Source: Stomorhina lunata (lineage: Eukaryota; Arthropoda; Insecta; Diptera; Rhiniidae). Taken from it: 64,000 nucleotides of DNA. Below the pieces are notes generated by a model. The model searched no databases and had not been told where the DNA came from. It saw only the letters and a list, made by a program, of their open reading frames with translations. The stretch lies in the NCBI GenBank assembly GCA_933228675.1, contig OW121743.1, positions 80,267,363 through 80,331,362 of the forward strand. The letters are read 5' to 3'. Each line of letters starts with the position of its first letter. The stretch's first letter is position 1. Positions 22,190-35,775 of this stretch are shown here, piece by piece. The translations under genes and the position numbers were made by a program.

Positions 22190-24125
22190 TATTTATTTTG
22201 AAATTATACAAAAGTCAAATTTTGATCAAATATTTTTCTAATGACTAATTTTGATGAAAATATTACTAAAGACAAATTTTGTACAAAATTTTACTGAACT
22301 CAAATTTTAAACAAAATTTTACTAAAGACAAATTTTGAGCAAAATTTTACTAAAGACAAATTTTGAACAAATTTTTTCTAAAGACAAATTTTGAACATAA
22401 TCTTACTAAAGCCAATTTTAAATTAAAATTTTACTTAAGACAAATTTTGATCAAAATTTTACTAAAGATAAATTTTGATCAAAATTTTACCACAGGCAAA
22501 TTTTATTAAAATTTTTACTAAAAACAAATTTTGACCAAATTTTTACTAAAGACAAATTTTGAACAAAATTTTACTAAAGACAAATTTTGAACAAAATTTT
22601 TCTAAAGACAAATTTTGAACAAAATTTTACTAAAGACAATTTTTGATCAAAATTTTACTAAAAACAATTTTTGATAAAAATTTTACTAAAAACAAATTTT
22701 GATCAAAATTTTGCTAAAGACAAATTTTGACCAAAATTTTTACTAAAGACAAGTTTTGATCAAACTTTTACTACAGACAAATTTTGATCAAAATTTTACT
22801 CAAGGCAAATTTTGATCAAAATTTTACTCAAGACAAATTTTGATCAAAATTTTACTAAAGACAAATTTTGAACAAAATTTTACTAAAGACAAATTTTGAA
22901 CAAAATTTTACTACAGACAAATTCTGAACAAAATTTTACTAAATACAAATTTTGATATCAAAATTTTACTAAAGACAAATTTTGATATCAAAATTTTACT
23001 TAAGACAAATTTTGATATCAAAATTTTACTAAAGACAAATTTTGATATCAAAATTTTACTAAAGACAAATTTTGATATCAAAATTTTACTAAAGACAAAT
23101 TTTGATATCAAAATTTTACTAAAGACAAATTTTGATATCAAAATTTTACTAAAGACAAATTTTGATATCAAAATTTTACTATAGATGAATTTTGATCAAA
23201 ATATTACCAAAGACAAATTTTGATCAAAATTTTACTTAAGACAAATTTTGATCAAAATTTTACTAAAGACAAATTTTGACCAAAATTTATTCTCAAGACA
23301 AATTTTGATATCAAAATTTTACTAAAGACAAATTTTGATATCAAAATTTTACTATAGATGAATTTTGATCAAAATATTACCAAAGACAAATTTTGATCAA
23401 AATTTTACTAAAGCAAAATGTTGATCAAAATTTTACTAAAGACAAATTTTAATCAAAATTATACTAAAGACAAATTCTGATCAAAATTTTACTAAAGACA
23501 AATTTTGATCAAAATTTTTACTTAAGACAAATTTTAATCAAAATTTTACTAAAGACTAATTTTGATCAAAATTTTACTAAAGACAAATTTTAATCAAAAT
23601 TTTACCAAAGAAAAATTTTGATCAAGATTTTACTAACGACAAACTTTGATCAAATATCTTTACTCAAGACAAATTTTGATCAAAATTTTTACTAAAGACA
23701 AATTTTGACCAAAATTTATTCTCAAGACAAATTTTGATCAAAATTTTACTAAAGACAAATTTTGATCAAAATTTTACTAAAGACAAATTTTTATCAAAAT
23801 TTTACTTAAGACAAATTTTGATTAAAATTTTACTAAAGACAAATTTTGCTAAAGACAATATTTGATCAAAATTTTACTAAAGACAAATTTTGATCAAAAT
23901 TTTACTAAAGACGTATTTTGATCAAAATTTTACGGAAGATAAATTTTGATTAAGACTTTACTAAAGACCAATTTTAATCTAAATTTTTACTTAAGACAAC
24001 TTTCGATCAAAATTTTACTAAAACAAATTTAGATCAAAATTTTACTAAATACAAATTTTGATCAACATTTTATTATAAATTTTACTTAAGACAAATTTTG
24101 ATCAAAAATTTACTTAAGATTAAAT
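22190..24125 (-). repeat. 28-mer GATC-palindrome minisatellite (array 2, reversed)
   Basis: The same unit as array 1 in the opposite direction: TACTAAAGAC-AAATTTTGATCAAAATTT. A large share of units near the start have GAAC or GAGC instead of GATC. A sub-array at about 22940-23180 has the centre extended to GATATC. It begins about 430 bp after the stop codon of the gene. Confidence 0.92.
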
Positions 24126-24785
24126 TTTGTGCAATCTTGAACTTGTTTCTTAATGTTTGCTGGGATATATCCTTCTATGTTATATAACTGACAGACATAC
24201 ATATATTTTGTGTGCTGGTGTTAAATGTCGTTTGAATTCTCACGTGTATTGTATCAAAGCCAGAAACTGCAAACGATTGAGGTAAAATTGTCAAGTAACC
24301 AAACAAACAATCACTCATTCTTACCTCCATCTTTCCATTCCATTCAAACAAACTTTCATTCGATGATCCATTTAGACACTGTGACATCTAGTCATCCATC
24401 CAATCCTTTTGTTGGCTGTTGGTGGTTCTAACAGTAGCATTAAGACGACGATTTACATTGGGTATGTCAAATGCAAAGTGATGTATTGCTAATGTCAAGC
24501 CAACATTTGCTGCGGACATATGGGGAATATTGTAGGATTTGAAATTTGGTTTTTTTTTGGTTCTTTGTGTTCTTGAGTTTGAGTAACTATTTAGGAAAGT
24601 TTTAAATGAAAGATTTTGAATGAATGTTTATGGAAAATTGATGTCTTGACGAGTGTTTTAATTATTTTCTGTAGTTAGTTTAGTGTTTAATATAGAATTA
24701 AAGGGAACTCCTTAAGTAAAGACTTATGAGATAAAATCAAAATAAGTCTTTAGTGAAGATTTTTATAACATTTCTTGTATAATAA
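24126..24785. other. Unique spacer between inverted arrays
   Basis: About 660 bp of normal-composition sequence (including CACGTG near 24241 and CCTCCATCTTTCCATTCC near 24327) between a reversed and a forward 28-mer array. Two open frames of 68-70 codons overlap on opposite strands; neither has a recognisable motif. Confidence 0.5.
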
Positions 24786-27260
24786 CTTTTTTGTTCAAAA
24801 TTTGTCTTTAGTAAAATTTTGATCAAAATTTGTCTTCAGTAAAATTTTGATCACAATTTGTCTTTAGTAAAATTTTGATCAAAATTTGTCTTTAGTAAAA
24901 TTTTCATCAAAATTTGTCTTTAGTAAAATTTTCATCAAAATTTGTCGTTAGTAAAATTTTGATCAAAATTTGTCTTTAGTAAAATTTGGATCAAAATTTG
25001 TCTTTAGTAAAATTTTGATCAAAATTTGTCTTTAGTAAAATTCTCATAAGAATTTGTCTTAAGTATAATTTTGATCAAAATTTGTCTTAAGTATAATTTT
25101 GATCAAAATTTGTCTTGAGTAAAGAATCGATCAAAATTTGTCTTTAGTAAAATTTTGATCAAAATTTGTCTTTAGTAAAATTTTGATCAAAATTTTTCTT
25201 TAGTAAAATTTTGATCAAAATTTGTCTTTAGTAAAATTTTGATTAAAATTTGTCTTAAGTAAAAATTTTGATCAAAATTTGTCTTTAGTAAAATTTTGAT
25301 CAGAATTTGTCTTTAGTAAAATTTTGATTAAAATTTGTTTTAAGTAAAAATTTTGATCAAAATTTGTCTTAAGTAAAATTTTGATTAAAATTTGTCCTTA
25401 GTAAAATTTTGATCCAAATGTGCCTTTAGTAAAACTTTAATTTAAATTTGTCGTTAGTAAAATCTTGATCAAAATTTGTCTTTAGCAAAATTTTGATCAA
25501 AATTTGTCTTTAGTAAAATTTTGATCAAAATTTGTCTTTAGTAAAATTTTGATCAAAATTTGTCTTTAGTAAAATTTTGATCAAAATTTGTCTTTAGTAA
25601 AAATTTTGATCAAAATTTGTCTTGAGTATAAATTTTGGTCAAAATTTGTCTTTAGTAAAAATTTTGATCAAAATTTGTCTTTAGTAAAAATTTTGATCAA
25701 AATTTGTCTTTTGTAAAATTTTGATCAAAATTTGTCTTTATTAAAATTTTCATCAAAATTTGTCTTTATTAAAATTTTTATCAAAATTTGTTTGATCAAA
25801 ATTTGTCTTTAGTAAAATTTTGATTAAAATTTGTCTTAAGTAAAAATTTTGATCAAAATTTGTCTTTAGTAAAATTTTGATCAGAATTTGTTTTTAGTAT
25901 AATTTTGATTAAAATTTGTCTTTAGTAAAATTTTGATCAACATTTTTCTTTAGTAAAAATTTTGATCAAAATTTGTCTTGAGTATAAATTTTGGTCAAAA
26001 TTTGTATTTAGTAAATATTTTGATCAAAATTTATCTTTAGTAAAATTTTGATCAAAATTTGTCTTTAATAAAATTTTGATTAAAATTTGTCTTAAGTAAA
26101 AATTTTGATCAAAATTTGTCTTTAGTAAAATTTTGATCAGAATTTGTCTTTAGTATAATTTTGATTAAAATTTGTCTTTAGTAAAATTTTGATCAAAATT
26201 TGTCTTTAGTAAAATTTTGATCAAAATTTGTCTTTAGTAAAGTTTTGATCAAAATTTGTCTTTAGTAAAATTTTGATCCAAATGTGTCTTTAGTAAAATT
26301 TTGATCAAAATTTGTCTTTAGTAAAATTTTGATTAAAATTTTTCTTTAGTAAAATTTTGATCAAAATTTGTCTTTAGTAAAGTTTTGATCAAAATTTGTC
26401 TTTAGTAAAATTTTGATCAAAATTTGTCTTTAATAAAATTTTGATCAAAATTTGTCTTTAGTAAAATTTTGATCAAAATTTGTCTTTAGTAAAATTTTGA
26501 TCAAAATTTGTCTTTAGTAAAATTTTGATCAAAATTTGTCTTTAGTAAAATTTTGATCAAAATTTGTCTTTAGTAAAATTTTGATCAAAATTTGTCTTTA
26601 GTAAAATTTTGATCAAAATTTGTCTTTAGTAATTTTTTGATCAAAATTTGTCTTTAGTAATTTTTTGATCAAAATTTGTCTTTAGTTAAAGTTTGATCAA
26701 AATATGTCTTTAGTAAAATTTTGATCAACATTCTACTTTAGTGAATATTGGATCAAAATTTGTCTTTAGTAAAAATTTTGATACAAATTTTTCTTTAGTA
26801 AAAATTTTGATCAAAATTTTTTTTTAGTAAAATTTTATTTAAAATTTTTCTTTTGTAAAATTTTATTTAAAATTTTTCTTTTGTAAAATTTTATTCAAAA
26901 TTTTTGTTTAGTAAAATTTTGATTAGAATTGGTCTTTGGTAAAATTTTGTACAAAATTTGTCTTTAGTAAAATTATGATCAAAATTTGTCTTTAGTAAAA
27001 TATTGATCAAAATTTGTCTTTAGTAAAATTTTGATCAAACTTTATCTTTAGTAAAAATTTCGATCTTATTTTATTTTTAGTAAAAATTTTGATCAAATTT
27101 TGTCGGTAGTAAAAATTTTGATCAAATTTTTTCTTTAGTAAAAATTTTGATCAATATTGTCTTTAGTGAAATTTTGGTCAAAATTTGTCTTTAGTGAATG
27201 TTTGATCAAAATTTGTCATTAGTAAAATTTTTATCAAAATTTTCTATTTATTAAAAATGT
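24786..27260 (+). repeat. 28-mer GATC-palindrome minisatellite (array 3)
   Basis: The most regular of the GATC arrays: about 85-90 units of GTAAAATTTTGATCAAAA plus TTTGTCTTTA, nearly identical at 26150-26630, with 29-nt variants (one extra A) grouped at 25600-25700. The right end (26800-27260) decays gradually. Confidence 0.95.
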
Positions 27261-28570
27261 TTTTCAAAAGTTTTTTAATTTTTTTTCCAGAATTTTTTTT
27301 TATAAAAAATTTATTTAATGTTTTCTTTAGGTGATATTTATTTTTAGCGTTTTTTTTATTGTTTAAATTATACAAAAATCTTAAAATATCTTTTTTCAGG
27401 CACTTAAAATTCTACACAAAACTAGCAAATATTATATCTACATTCGTTATCCTTTAAAGGATTCCACACCTGAAATAAACAAGAACAAAAGCTGATTTGG
27501 TGAAAATTCACTTTGCGACTTTGTTGGATTATTACCGCCGTGAAATACATGAAAAATATCAAAAAACTTTTCAACAAGTCAGACATCACATACAAGTGTA
27601 TGTAGTTATGTATGAGTGGAAAAATTTTATTTGTTTGCTTTTTGTCGTTTTTCCCTGTTTGTGCAAATGAAAAACTGTTTTATGTTGCATAAAACTCACG
27701 TGAACAAATATCAACAACCACGAGCAGGAGGTGCAGTTGATATGCGTGTGCCACAGAACAATGAGATTTTTACATGCAACAAATTTGAAATGACATGAAA
27801 CGGGATGATGTTATGAATATATTTCAGAGCATTTCAGGATTTGTATATATTTTACAAGGAGTAAAAAAGTACATAGTTTAATTTAAGACATTCAGTCATG
27901 TAAAAGTGAAGAAGCTTATTTAGATTGAAGCTAAGAAAATAAGCTTTTTATTTCATGAAGAAGATTTGAAAAATATTTGAAATTAAATTGAAATTCTGCA
28001 CAGTGGGGTAGGATTTAGTTATCTGTGTTCTTTGAAGAGGCAAGCATAATATCATTTGTATTCATTCTAATTAACATCTTCATGTGAGGACTATCAAGTA
28101 CAGTAAAGTTTTGGAGTAAAGTAAATATATATGTACATACGAGTACATGCGTATGTCTATTAAAAAAAAAAACTACTAATGATGATGCATTGTTGTTATC
28201 TTTTCTTATCCAATAGTCTTAGTTCATAGTTTGGTTTTTCCTAATCGAATTCTGGCCAATAGACAACCCGGTATATTAGGCTTTATGTCGGCCTGTTTCA
28301 TCTGTCTTGTAAAGTATCTACATCAATTTTTGACTCTGTACATCTCTTGTAAACTTTAGTGAAATTTTGACTAGATTTCTTGTCGATGTCAATTTTATTG
28401 TTGTTCGACACTTGCAACATAATAAAACACATTATTTAAAAAAGGCAAATGTCTAGTAAAATGACTTAAGCAACTGCAAGGATGTAGAAAATGAAGTACT
28501 GCAATTGTTACTGGCTCAATTTATATGCAAAATTTGAATAAAGTAAATATGAAGGCAGGAGTCAAATTAA
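27261..28570. other. Unique spacer, no gene supported
   Basis: Normal-composition AT-rich sequence. A 60-codon frame at 27616-27798 (Cys/Phe-rich start, then Gln-Pro-Arg-Ala-Gly-Gly) has no signal for expression and is not called. No RNA gene is seen. Confidence 0.45.
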
Positions 28571-31500
28571 TTATTTCCTAAAAAAATATGAAATTTTTGA
28601 AAAATTTCCTATAAAAATATGAAATTTTTGAAAAATTTCCTATAAAAATATGAAATTTTTGAAAAATTTCCTATAAAAATATGAAATTTTTGAAAAATTT
28701 CCTATAAAAATATGAAATTTTTGAAAAATTTCCTATAAAAATATGAAATTTTTGAAAAATTTCCTAGAAAAATATGAAATTTTTGAAAAATTTCATATAA
28801 AAATAGGAAATCTTTAAAAAATTTTATAAAAATCAGAAAATGTTGAAGAATTTTCTTTAAAGATAAGAAATTTTTGAAAAATTTCCTATAAAATTAAGAA
28901 ATTTTTGAAAAATTTGCTATAAAAAAAGGAATAATAGTTTTTGTAAAGAAGAAATTTTTGAAAAATTTCCTTTAAAAATAAGAATTTTTTGAAAACTTTC
29001 ATAAAAAAAGACATTTTTAAAAAAATTTCCTATAAAAATAAGAGATTTTTGAAAATTTTCTATAAAATTAAGAAATTTTTAAAAAATTTCCTATAAAAAT
29101 AAGAAATTTTTTCTAAAAATTTCCTATAAAAATCTAAAATTTTTCAAAAATCTTTTATTTTTATAGGAAATGTTTCCAAAGTTTTTATCTCTATAAGAAA
29201 TTTTTTACAAATTTCTTATTTTTATAGGAAATATTTAAAAAATTCCTTATTTTTAGGATTTTTTTTAATTTCTTATTTTTATAGGAAGTTTTTTTTTAAT
29301 TTCTTATTATTACAGGAAATTTTTCAAAAATTTCTTATATTTTTAGGAAATTTTTCAAAAATTTCTTACTTTTATAAGAAATTTTTTAAAAATTTTGTAT
29401 TTATATAGGAAATTTTTTTAAAAATTTCTTATTTTTTTTTAGGAAATTTCTCAAAAATTTCTTATTTTTATAGGAAAATTTAAAAAAATTTTTGGTTTTT
29501 GTAGGAAATTTTTAAAAAATTTCTTTTTTTTATAGGAAATTTTTAAAAAATTTCTTAGTCTTATAGAAAAATTTTAAAAATTTCTTATTTTTATAGGAAT
29601 TTTTTTTTAAATCTCTAATTTTTATAGAAAATTTTTCAAAAATTTTTTTATTTTTATAGGAAATTTTTCAAAAATTTCTTATTTTTATAGTAAATTTTTC
29701 AAAAATTTCTTATTTTTATAGTAATTTTTTCAAAAATTTCTTATTTTTATAGGAAATTTTTAAAAAATTTCTTATTTTTATAGGAAATTTTTCAAAAATT
29801 TCTTATTTTTATAGAAAATTTTTAAAAATTTAATAGGAAATTTTTCAAAAATTTCTTCTTTTTATAGAAAATTTTTAAACAAGTTCTTATTTTTATAGAT
29901 AATTTTTCAAAAATTTTTTAGTTTAATAGGAAAATTTTAAAAATTTCTTATTTTTATAGAAAATTTTTCAAAAATTTCTTAGTTTTATAGGAAATTTTTT
30001 AAAATTTCTTATTTTTTTTGGGAATTTTTCAAAAATTTCTCATTAGTATATAAATTTTTCAAAAAGTTCTTATTTTATAGAAAAATTTTCAAAATTTTCT
30101 TATTTTTACAGAAAATTTTTTAAAAATCTCTTATTTTTATAGGAAATTTTTCAAAAATTTCTTATTTTTTTTAAGGAAATTTTTGAAAAATTTTTTATTT
30201 TTTAGGAAATTTTTCAAAAATTTCTTATTTTTATAGGAAAATTTTTCAAAAATTTCCTATTTTTATAGGAAATTTTTCAAAAATTTCCTATTTTTATAGG
30301 AAATTTTTCAAAAATTTCCTATTTTTATAGGAAATTTTTCAAAAAATTCCTATTCTTATAGGAAATTTTTCAAAAATTTCCTATTTTTATAGGAAATTTT
30401 TCAAAAATTTCCTATTTTTATAGGAAATTTTTCAAAAATTTCCTATTTTTATAGGAAATTTTTCAAAAATTTCCTATTTTTATAGGAAATTTTTCAAAAA
30501 TTTCCTATTTTTATAGGAAATTTTTCAAAAATTTCCTATTTTTATAGGAAATTTTTCAAAAATTTCTTATTTTTAAGGAAATTTTTCACAAATTTCTTAC
30601 TTTTATTGGAAATTTTTCAAAAATTTATAGGAAATTTTTCAAAAATTTATAGGAAATTTTTCAAAAATTTCTTGTTTTTATAAGAAATTTTTTAAAAATT
30701 TCTTATTTTTATAGGAAATTTTTCAAAAGTTTCTTAGTTTTATAGGAAACTTTTAGAAATTTCTTATTTTTGTAGGAAATTTTTCTAAAATGTCTCATTT
30801 TTCTCAATTTTTTAAAAAGTTCTTATTTTTATATTTTTAGAATTTTCTTATTTTTATAGGAAATTTTTTAAAAATCTCTTATTTTTATATAAAATTTTTC
30901 AAAAATTTCTTATTTATATAGGAAATTTTTCCAAAATTTCTTCAAAATTTTTAAAAAATTTCTTATTTTTACTGGAAGTTTTTCAAAAATGTGTTATTTT
31001 TATTAAACATTTTTTAAAAATTTCTTAATTTTATAGGAAATTTTTCAAAACTTTCCTATTTTCATAGGATATTTTTCAAAAATTTCTTATATTTATAGGA
31101 AATTTTTTAAAAATTTCTTATTTTGATGGAAAATTTTTCAAAAATTTATATTTTTTATTATTTATTTTTATAGAAAACTTTCTTATTTTTACAGATAATT
31201 TTTCAAAATTTTCTCATTATTATAAGAAAATTTTGAAAATTTTCTTATTTTTATAGGAATTTTTTAAAGAATTTCTTAGTTTTATAAGAAAATTTTAAAA
31301 AAATTCTTATTAGTATAGGAAATTCTTATTAGTATAGGAAATTTTTCAAAAAGTTTTTTAGGAAAATTTTCAAAATTTTCTTATTTTTATAGAAAAGTTT
31401 TTAAAAATCTATTATTTTTATATACAATTTTTCAAGATTTTTTATTTTTATAGGAAGTTTTTAAAAATTTCTTATTTTTGTAGGAAATTTTTCAAAAATT

Positions 31501-31670
31501 TCTTGTTTTTATAGGAAATTTTTCAATTTTTTTTTATAAGAAATTTTTCAAAAATTATTTTTATAGGAAGTTTTTAAATTTTTTAAAGATTTCATATTTC
31601 TTAGGAAATTTTAAAAAATTTCTTATTTTGATAGGAAATTTTTTAAAAATTTTTTATTTTCGAAAGAACT
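28571..31670. repeat. ~31-mer minisatellite centred on TTTTTCAAAAA
   Basis: About 3.1 kb of units built from an 11-bp inverted repeat AGGAAATTTTT / AAAAATTTCCT around a single C, plus a TATTTTTAT spacer. From 28575 to about 29140 the units read CCTATAAAAATA.GAAATTTTTG; from about 29160 on they read in the opposite sense (CTTATTTTTATAGG). The most homogeneous parts are 28600-28790 and 30230-30560. Confidence 0.93.
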
Positions 31671-33165
31671 TTTAAGAAAACCCCTAATGCACACTTTTGC
31701 ATTATTCAAATCGAAACAGATGACAATGCAATATGAACATACATGTCGTGTGTCAATCTCAATTGGTGTGTATTCCTATATTTTGCAAATGTATTCCATT
31801 TATTCTTAGTATCTATGTTTGAATACATAGATTGACTAACAAATACTTAGACATTTATGTATAACATATACAAAGGCCTATGCAATATTGATGCAATGGT
31901 GTTAAGTGCAAAGGCAGTAACAGCATTTGAAAAGAGCATTGTACTTAATTTTAACCCTTTCATGACCAAATACCATGAAATTATGCCAAAAATAAAATTG
32001 TATAAAATTCTGATAAAAAAGCTTTTGCTTTGGTTAGCCATAGCCCTAGAAGTGTTAAATATATCCTATTATCAACTGACAGGAGTAAGGAGAATGTGTT
32101 TGTCTGTTTAATTATGTAAAATCTATACATGACACTTGAATAGAGTAGAGTGATCATTAGGGCTTTTTTGTTGGTGTCATTTGCTATTTCGGAACAAACA
32201 TGTGTCAATTAATATGCAAAACACTATTAGTAGTTACAATAACTACTTATGGCTACATCTACTGCATCTAATATATGTAGGCAGATATTGTTGTTGTCTA
32301 TGTTATCTTAAGATTTTGGAATTTTTTGTAATTAGAACAAATTTTGGAATAAATTTACTGAAAATAAGACATAAAATTGGGATTTGTTTTAAATTATTAA
32401 GAATGAAAATAAAGTTTTAAAGCAGAAATTTAATTTATGCATTTATGGTATTAGAAGACTAAGAAAACAAGTATGAAAATAGAGCTATTTGAGATACCCT
32501 ACACTATATAAATAAAGGTTCTATAGAAGCTATATAATCTGATAGCAAATAAATGAATCTTTTTTTCAAAAAATAACTTAATTTAGTTAAAATCTACTTT
32601 ATTCACATTTTGAAATACATCTAGTGAATAGTTTATCATTTCCACTTAAATCTTTTGTAACAACATTCCCTGCCCTATTTTTAGCATTTCCTCTTCCCAT
32701 TTAGCAGGAAAATGTTGCTGACGAAGGAAGGAGAAGATAATAAATTTATTTTATTTTTAACATCATTGTTTATGAAACCACACAAAACACACAATTTGAA
32801 ATATGAGAATTTTATTTTGTATTTCTTTTTTATTTTTCGCATTTTATCTTGCAACTACATCAGATATCCTTCGGAACATGACTCCAGTGAAGTACATATT
32901 CTTCATTAAGGGCTGGCTTGTTTTTTTCATTTTTCTATTTGAGTTACTTTCTTCTCTTTTAATGGTAAAATGTTTACAATGAAATATAATTTCCGTGAAA
33001 TTAAAATAAAAAAACAAGAAAATGGGATAAAATTCATTTATATACATATAGTGGTAACAAGGATCAGATCATATGAAAGAAGGCTAGTGAAGAGAATATA
33101 TGGAAATTATGAAAGGGACAGTTTTTTGAGTAGACTTACATACACCCAGAAAAGTAATTTCAAAT
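31671..33165. other. Unique spacer, no gene supported
   Basis: AT-rich unique sequence with many short overlapping frames (64-84 codons) on both strands, none with a domain, a signal peptide or consistent codon use. Nothing is called. Confidence 0.45.
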
Positions 33166-35775
33166 TTTAATCAAAAATTAAAAATTTTAGTAAAGACAAA
33201 TTTTGATCAAAATTTTACTAAAGACAAATTATGATGAAAATTTTGCTAAAGACAAATTTTGATTAATATTTTATAAAAGACAAATATTGATCAGAATTTT
33301 ACTAAAGACTTCTTTTGATCATAATTTTACTAAAGTTTAATTTTTATCGAAATTTAACTTAAGTCAAATTTTTATCGAAATTTTTCTAAAGACAAATTTT
33401 GATCAAAATTTTACTAATTTTGATCAAGATTTTGCTTAATACAAATTTCGATAAAAATTTTACTTAAGACAAGTTTTGATCAAAATTTTACTAAAGACAA
33501 ATTTTACTAAGGACAAATCTTGAACAAAGTTTTACTAAAGACAAATTTTGATTCAAATTTTATAAAAGACAAATTTTGATCAGAATTTAACTAAAGGCTT
33601 CTTTTGATCATAATTTTACTGAAGTCTAATTTTTATCGAAATTTTACTAAAGTCAAATTTTTATCGAAATTTTATTAAAATCAAATTTGATCAAAATTTT
33701 ACTAAAGACAAATTTTGATCAAAATTTGTCAAAGACAAATTTTTATCAAAATTTTACTAAAGACAAATTATGATGAAAATTTTGATCAAAGTTTTACTAA
33801 AGACAAATTTTGATCAAAGTTTTACTAAAGACAAATTTTGATCAAAATTTTACTAAAGACAAATTTTGATCAGAGTTTTTCTAAAAACAAATTTTGATAA
33901 AAATTTTACTAAAGACAAATTTTGATAAAAATTTTACTAAAGACAAATTTTGATAAAAATTTTACTAAAGACAAATTTTGATAAAAAATTTACTAAAGAC
34001 AAATTTTGTAAAAAATTCTACTAAAGACAAATTTTGATAAAAATTTTACTAAAGACAAATTTTGATAAACATTTTACTAAAGAAAAATTTAGATTTAAAT
34101 TTTACTAAATTTTGATCAAAATTTTACTAAAGACAAATTTTGATAAAAATTTTACTAAAAAAAAATTTTGATCAAAATTTTTACTAAAGAAAAATTTTAG
34201 TAAAATTTTACTAAAGACAAATTTTGGTAAAAATTTTACTTAAGACAAATTTTGGTCAGAATTTTGCTAAAGACAAATTTTGATCAAAGTTTTACTAAAG
34301 ACAAAATTTGAGTAAAATTTGATTAAAATTTTTCTAGAGACAAATTTTGATTAAAATTTTTCTAAAGACAAATTTTGATCAGGATTTTGCTAAAGACAAA
34401 TTTTGACCAAAATTTGAATAAAGACAAATATTGATTAAAATTTTACTAAAAACAAATTTTTCTAAAGACAAATTTTAATCAAAATTTTTTAAAGACTAAC
34501 TTTGATTAAAATTTTTCTAAAGACAAATTTTGATCAGAATTTTGCTAAAGACAAATTTCGATCAAAGTTTTACTAAAGGCAAATTTTGATTGAAACTTGA
34601 TTAAAATTTTTCTAAAGACAAATTTTGATTAAAATTTTTCTAAAGACAAATTTTGATTAAAATTTTTCTAAAGACAAATTTTGACTAAAATTTGAATAAA
34701 GACAAATATTGATTAAAATTTTACTAAAAACAAATTTTTCTAAAGACAAATTTTGATCAAAATTTTTTAAAGACTAATTTTGATTAAAATTTTTCTAAAG
34801 ACAAATTTTGATCAGAATTTAACTAAAGACAAATTTTATATCAAAGTTTTACTAAAGAGAAATTTTGATTGAAACTTGATTAAAATTTTTCTAAAGACAA
34901 ATTTTGATTAAAATTTTTCTAAAGACAAATTTTGATTAAAATTTTACTAAAAACCAATTTTTCTAAAGACAAATTTTGATCAAAATTTTTTAAAGACTAA
35001 TTTTGATTAAAATTTTTCTAAAAACAAATTTTGATCAGAATTTTGCTAAAGACAAATTTTATATCAAAGTTTTACTAAAGAGAAATTTTGATTGAAACTT
35101 GATTAAAATTTTTCTAAAGACAAATTTTGATTAAAATTTTTCTAAAGACAAATTTTGATTAAAATTTTACTAAAAACCAATTTTTCTAAAGACAAATTTT
35201 GATCAAAATTTTTTAAAGACTAATTTTGATTAAAATTTTTCTAAAGACAAATTTTGATCAGAATTTTGCTAAAGACAAATTTTGATCAAAGTTTTACTAA
35301 AGACAAATTTTGATTGAAACTTGATTAAAATTTTTCTAAAGACAAATTTTGATTAAAATTTTTCTAAAGACAAATTTTGACCAAAATTTGAATAAAGACA
35401 AATATTGATTAAAATTTTACTAAAAACAAATTTTGATTAAAATTTTACTAAAGACAAATTTTGATCAAAATTTTACTAAAGACAAATTTTGATCAAAATT
35501 TTACGAAAAAAAATTTTACATATATTTTGATTTTACTAAAGACAAATTTTGATCAAAATTTTACGAAAAAACATTTTACATATTTTGATCAAAATTTTAC
35601 TAAAGACAAATTTTTATTAAAATTTTACTAAAGACAGATTTTGATCAAAATTTTACTAAAGACAATTTTTGATAAAAATTTTAATAATGATAAATTTTGA
35701 TCAAAATTTTACTGAAGACAGTTTTTGATCAAAATTTTGCTAAAGACAATTTTTTGTCAAAATTTTCATTAAAAA
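33166..35775 (-). repeat. 28-mer GATC-palindrome minisatellite (array 4, reversed)
   Basis: Reversed units ACTAAAGACAAATTTTGATC and AAAATTTT, more diverged than array 3 (many GATTAA and GATAAA centres). Between about 34580 and 35330 a higher-order block marked by GATTGAAACTTGATTAAAA repeats with spacings of about 279, 223 and 222 bp. Confidence 0.92.

Noticed and set aside
24786..27260. CRISPR-like array (regular ~28-nt repeats)
   Set aside because: Units are directly adjacent with no unique spacers, the window is eukaryotic, and no cas genes are present.
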